From the NCBI GenBank assembly GCA_027605045.1, contig JAQFWX010000007.1:1736001-1800000 (forward strand): a stretch of DNA of 64,000 bases, given 5' to 3'. The first letter of the stretch is position 1. Every line of letters starts with the position of its first letter. A program made the translations under genes and the position numbers. Shown in pieces: positions 59,432 through 64,000 of the stretch. The notes under the pieces are model-generated. The model saw only the letters and a list, made by a program, of their open reading frames with translations, had not been told where the DNA came from and made no database searches. Source of the stretch: Phallus indusiatus. Taxonomy: Eukaryota; Basidiomycota; Agaricomycetes; Phallales; Phallaceae.

Positions 59432-62280
59432 TGAAAGCAGAATGTTTATGTCTAAGTCCTGTATTTACCAGTCCCAGTCTGACAAGCATTGACAAAGTAT
59501 ACTTCATCTCATCAGTATCTTTCATGTCATTGTCTTTAATAATTCCATAACTCAATCTACTGGACACCCCAAATAACTACTATTTCATTGATTACAATTG
59601 CAATAACCAAGCCGTTCAAAGAAAAACGAAAATTTAGCGATGAAACGATGGATCTTTCATTCATATATGTTATACATGTTAATTTTTTTCTCATGTTTAC
59701 ACTAGATCAGCAATTTGGCTTTTGTCTTGTTCATGTCCAGTAATTTACTAAAAGGGCCGACATTGTCCAAAGTCCCAATAGTTCTACTTATGATGTTCGA
59801 TATCTAATTATATGTCCGTCGGTCATACAGTTGATGATCTACTTTAGACGCGTTGTATTGGGAAAACTATGGGACCGAGATGGGCCGTCTAGAGGCTTTG
59901 CCCGTTGAATTTCAGTATTCACCGGGGCTCTAGACTCTCGCTTTGAGAATGAATAACATCAAATGTTCGAATACCGCGCACTCTTGGATTAAATGATTAC
60001 CAAGGTTTACGAGAATGAATTTGCGGGACGAAATATCACTTAAAGCTGGACCAGTCTAGTTTTTGTACATGCCATGACAAGTCGGATGTAATCTTCTTCA
60101 AGTATTTGATCTCAGCGGTGTTGCTTCAACAGGTTGAATCGACCCCTATGTGCATATCTTGTCAAATTTTGTCCATATTGCTCTCCGTCCTGCCATTAAG
60201 CACTTACATAAGTCACCTCCAAGTTCATTCCTCCCGCATCGTTTTCTGTTGTTTCGGTGGGGCGGATTCAGCTTGCATGCGCTCCATTCTAGACAAAACG
60301 GTCCATCTCGACGGATGAACGAATGAACGAATCCTCCACACCGATAGTACCAGATGTCATTGTGTTAGGTCACCGCGGGCTGGTCGCCGATGGTCACGGG
60401 GGCGAATGAGCTGGATGCAGTCTAATACCGTCAGCCAATACCGTGGTGCATTCCCACATGTGCGTCATAGTACAAGACCCCGTTTCTCGACCGTAGCTTA
60501 AGAGTAGATGTTACGGACTACACCACTTTGCTCTGTTTAGGCTAAGTAAATTGTGGATCTTAAATCTTAGTACTTGGTGTTTGTTGAAGCGATTTGAATT
60601 ACGCACGTAGTACATTTATGTTCACATAAACACTAAACACACGTGATTTCTTTCTCTGGCTAGCGTGCCATGGCTCAGTGCCTCGTCACTGGTAAATTCC
60701 CATCTCGATTTTGATTTTGATCCAATTTCGATGATTGTGCCCTGGCCTCTCAGGTTACGCAGTTCACACCTTGCGTGGCTCTAAGCCGGCCATGGACGCA
60801 TGTGCAGTGTTTTCGGATGCAGTTCTCTTATATCGATATCACTGGCACTGAGCGAGCTGAGGGGATGTACACATGTACGCAGTCACAGCGTATCTTGGAA
60901 TTTGTTATGTGCTCTTCTTTGATGCCTGATGGCAATTCAAATCCAGCCCCCACCGGAAGAACTGGAAGAACTTGGAGTTTTTGTATACTAGCCGGTTTTG
61001 GAAGATTCTTGCCAAATACGTATCTAAATGTGAAAGTAAGGGTTGTGCTGGTGGAATCGTTCCTGAAAGCTTTAAATCGCTTTAAGTTTTGCAGCATTTT
61101 CCAGCTGTGTTACAGCCTCAGCGGTGCTGCGCAGCTATACCTGTCTCATCTCAAACGGGCGTACTGAGTGGCTTTGGAGCTCAAATGAGGTATATTTCAT
61201 ACGAATAACGAATATGATTACGATACCGGGCCCCAAGTCCGATTCTTGATTTCGAAGCCGAAGGCACCGACGAAGTCGAATTCATGTCTTTTTGACAGAT
61301 CTTGAGAGTGAAGTCAGTATTGGAATGTATGACGTTGTTTTATTACGTTACGCCATTTTATAAGTAGATGAAGTTTTTGATTATTACGTTCCAGACAAAA
61401 AAGAGTTTGCACAAACAATAAGGAAAATGGCAGTAAAGAGAGCACAATAAGGATCCTTGATCACGTAATGTGACTCTCACGTAGCGATTGGCTTGTTCTC
61501 TCCTTCTCTGTGCATGTGAGCTGCACGGCATCCACGGTTACAGGGATATCAAAGGGACATCAAGAACAGGGAGTACACACTTTATTAATCATCCCGTAGC
61601 GTCTATAAAAAAAGTTCGCCGCATTACCCGTTCTTATTGGACCAATCTGTGACCGGAAGAAGATTTGCCGCAGGGTGTGTGCGTGCATTGCGTTTGTCGC
61701 TCCTTTTTTGTTTTCCTTTCCTTTCCCTTGTTGTTTTTGTCGGTGAGGTGAGTTCCAGGCTTACGTTGGCTATTATACTTTCTCTCATCTTTTTTTGTCT
61801 TTCGTCCTCCACCAGCCCCAGGGCTCTAGTTCTCCGTGGCAAAAAAAGTCTGGTTCATTCCTCCTCCAGCCGTCTGTCCACTTTTTATTGGCTTTGCGAT
61901 ATCACAACCTCATCCACGTACGAGATAGGAACGACGAATCCTTTTTGTGCTTTCCATCACCAGCACAACCCCTAACAGCAACAACAACAGCACCGCTGTA
62001 TATACATCAAATCATCTTCTGAGATCTGGTCTCTCTTTACTCCCAACGTTCAACCATCTCTCACTCACCGTGATGCGACCCAAGTTTGAACCCGAATGGA
62101 GGTGAGAAAAATCTATCATATCATTCCATCAATTAAGATCATGGCTGAGCTCAAGAAAAAAACGAACAAAATAGAACGCCTTTAGGAATACAGGTCCCTC
62201 ACCCTCGTTCATTCTCATTTGGCGGTCCAGGTCCTGCTAACCAACACCCCACCCTAGTTCCGACTCTGCCATTAACCATC
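59432..62280. other. Intergenic region and 5' leader of the membrane-protein gene
   Basis: No gene is supported in 59432-61600. A plus-strand frame at 60775-61167 has no family signal. From about 61690 to 61900 the plus strand is pyrimidine-rich, as is common around fungal transcription starts, and the open frame at 61637-61975 is read as leader. A short upstream ORF starts at ATG 62073 (MRPKFEPEW). It is followed by a GTGAGA donor, so the leader may be spliced. Confidence 0.45.
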
Positions 62281-63867
62281 ATGTCTATTTCTTCCTCCCC
62301 TTCGCCGACACCCACCACTTCTCACACCCCAACGCCATCACCCTCGTCGCTTTCGCTCTCTTCACTCAATTGGAACTTTGAGCCTGTGTCGAACCCGATA
62401 ACATGCACAAATGTGAACATCAGCTGGACATTTTTCAACAACCAATCCGATATTGATGCCATCTTTGCCTCCACCTCAACAGTCGACTTCACTATCACAA
62501 TATCCGGTTTTGGCTCTTCAAATGTATCGATTCCGTTGAAATTTGAAGGCAGCGCAGAGCAGGTACTTGGAGGTCCAAAGAGTGTATCGTGGCTCGCAAA
62601 TGCTCCACCGGGATTTTACGATGTTAATGGTATTGTTACGGCTAATGTCGAACCAGGCGACTCGCCGTCGGATAATGCATCACCTTCTATCGAAACCTCG
62701 TTCAGGCTCCTACAAGGCCCTGATACGTCCTGCATCCCATCCCAAAGCTCCAGCTTCGGCTCCAGCCCTGACTCTCAAACAGGGGCTCAACCACATTCCC
62801 ACTCGAGCTCAAATGCAGGGGCGATTGCCGGTGGAGTAGTCGGTGGATTTGTAGCACTCGGACTTTTGACAGCTGGCCTGCTTTTGTTCTTCAGACGAAA
62901 ACGACAACACAATCGTCGACGTCGTGGTTCTTCTTCAGGTGACAGAGATGGATATACTGGTAAAGGATGGAACGGTCTCACTTCAGTTGGATCTATTAAT
63001 TCTCCCCCTCCTGTACTTGGGAGAGACGACGTATTCGAAAAACGACCATCGATATCATCTATTCCTCCAAATCACCCTACACAGCCGACGATAGAACCTT
63101 ATTCAAATATGCTAGTGCAAGAACCGGGATCGCCACCTGGTTCACCTGCATCCGTCGAACTCGCCAACCTCCCACTTCGAAGAGCTACGGTAGGCACAAT
63201 TGGGACCGTAACATCGAGAAGAAGTATGAGCGGTACAACAACGCACAGTCTAAGTCCAATCCCAGACCCATTCGCGACACCTATAATACCCGGTACACCG
63301 CGTGCTGTGAGTGAAGTTGGGCATAACAATGCGGGATCGGGATCTGGTTCAGGGTCGGAGGCCGAGTTTGACGGTGGCGGTGAAGGCGGCGGGTATGATA
63401 CACCTTCGGATACGTCATCTACGAGACATCGTGCATCTACGACTCCGGCTTTGTATACTTCTAGTCTCACACCAGCGTCGGCCAAACGGGCCTCGCAACA
63501 CTCTCGAAAGCCTGTTCCGGCGTACGAAGAGCTCAATCTTACATCAGAAGAAAAAGAGGCTTTAGGCGGTGCCCGTCGCGCTAATGCGAGAGAGGATCAT
63601 GATACTACCGATGATGATATTTCTCAGAAATCTCTTTCACCGCTTTCGGTTCAGTCTCCGTTGTCGTTGCATGGTAGTCCCAATGTCGCCGCCAACAACG
63701 TCAACAATGTCAACAACAATAGTAACAGAAACGCCACGAATGAAGATCCGACAGATCACGAACATGCGCTTGCTCTTTTGAAGAGTCTCCGTTCAAAGTC
63801 GAGCGGGCATATGAAAAGCGAGGCATATGTACATTATTTGATCCCTGATCCGCCTTTAGCGAACTGA
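62281..63867 (+). CDS. Single-pass membrane protein with Ser-rich ectodomain
   Basis: 528 residues in one exon, ATG in a good context (AACCATCATG). Residues 1-29 are Ser/Thr/Pro rich. Residues 30-150 look like a beta-rich ectodomain (SLNWNFEPVSNPITCTNVNI, VDFTITISGFGSSNVSIPL, APPGFYDVNGIVTANV) with Cys42 and Cys151 and several N-glycosylation sequons. A Ser-rich stalk follows. The transmembrane segment is residues 179-204 (AGAIAGGVVGGFVALGLLT, then AGLLLFF), and a basic stop-transfer stretch RRKRQHNRRRRG follows. The cytoplasmic tail of about 320 residues is low complexity, with Ser/Pro repeats, GSGSGSGSE and an Asn run (NNVNNVNNNSNRN). This layout recalls fungal cell-wall stress sensors and related agaricomycete membrane proteins of unknown role. 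No N-terminal signal peptide is visible; the TM segment may act as the signal anchor, or an upstream exon is missing. Confidence 0.75.
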   Translation: MSISSSPSPTPTTSHTPTPSPSSLSLSSLNWNFEPVSNPITCTNVNISWTFFNNQSDIDAIFASTSTVDFTITISGFGSSNVSIPLKFEGSAEQVLGGPKSVSWLANAPPGFYDVNGIVTANVEPGDSPSDNASPSIETSFRLLQGPDTSCIPSQSSSFGSSPDSQTGAQPHSHSSSNAGAIAGGVVGGFVALGLLTAGLLLFFRRKRQHNRRRRGSSSGDRDGYTGKGWNGLTSVGSINSPPPVLGRDDVFEKRPSISSIPPNHPTQPTIEPYSNMLVQEPGSPPGSPASVELANLPLRRATVGTIGTVTSRRSMSGTTTHSLSPIPDPFATPIIPGTPRAVSEVGHNNAGSGSGSGSEAEFDGGGEGGGYDTPSDTSSTRHRASTTPALYTSSLTPASAKRASQHSRKPVPAYEELNLTSEEKEALGGARRANAREDHDTTDDDISQKSLSPLSVQSPLSLHGSPNVAANNVNNVNNNSNRNATNEDPTDHEHALALLKSLRSKSSGHMKSEAYVHYLIPDPPLAN

Positions 63868-64000
63868 GGGTGGGGAGGGGAAGCTGTAGAGAGAGAAGAG
63901 TAACACAAGATGGAGTAAAATGAAACGAGGAGACGGACAGGGCATGTGTATGTCTTTATGTGTGTTTTTTCCAATGCGCGTGTTGGATTCTTTTGAATCG
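63868..64000. other. 3' flank of the membrane-protein gene
   Basis: Purine-rich then T-rich sequence after the TGA, probably 3' UTR. The window ends here. Confidence 0.5.

Noticed and set aside
61637..61975. 112-codon plus-strand frame before the membrane-protein gene
   Set aside because: It starts with a non-ATG or weak context, has pyrimidine-tract composition, and is better read as promoter and leader.
1..64000. tRNA genes, CRISPR arrays, intact transposons
   Set aside because: No cloverleaf with matching A and B boxes, no regular repeat-spacer pattern, and no transposase or reverse transcriptase motif was seen on either strand.

Overview
The window looks like nuclear DNA of a mushroom-forming basidiomycete (Agaricomycetes). 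Most genes are cut by many short introns of about 50-60 nt with GT..AG ends and CTNA-type branch sites. The gene content also fits: paralogous F-box proteins, CYP53-like P450s, a fungal O-methyltransferase, calcineurin A, and conserved basidiomycete proteins of unknown role. Exon chains were joined by hand from the sequence. For nine multi-exon genes the exon lengths were summed and came to a multiple of three.

Layout. From 1 to 14 kb, all genes are on the minus strand: an F-box protein (1459-2664), calcineurin A (3164-5629, 10 exons) and a bHLH-leucine zipper factor (11673-13806, 4 exons). From 14 to 21 kb is gene-poor. From 21 to 36 kb come F-box paralogue 1 (+), a proline/glycine-rich conserved protein with an in-frame TAA (+), a small secreted protein (-), a PH-less oxysterol-binding protein (-), a doubtful gene near 31 kb (-) and a nucleotidyltransferase-like protein (-). 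From 36 to 40 kb is an 11-exon MRS2-type mitochondrial Mg2+ channel (+).

From 41 to 59.5 kb is the most unusual block. F-box paralogues 2, 3 and 4 (all +) flank P450-A (-), an O-methyltransferase (+) and P450-B (-). The two P450s are recent duplicates with diverged membrane anchors and nearly identical catalytic cores. The four F-box paralogues share one phase-2 intron near the start codon. The window ends with a single-pass membrane protein (62281-63867, +).

Functional links are limited. The P450/methyltransferase/P450 trio could act on one aromatic substrate by hydroxylation then O-methylation; this is inference. Calcineurin, MRS2, the oxysterol-binding protein and the bHLH factor look like ordinary housekeeping or regulatory genes. 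I found no tRNA, rRNA, CRISPR array or intact transposon.
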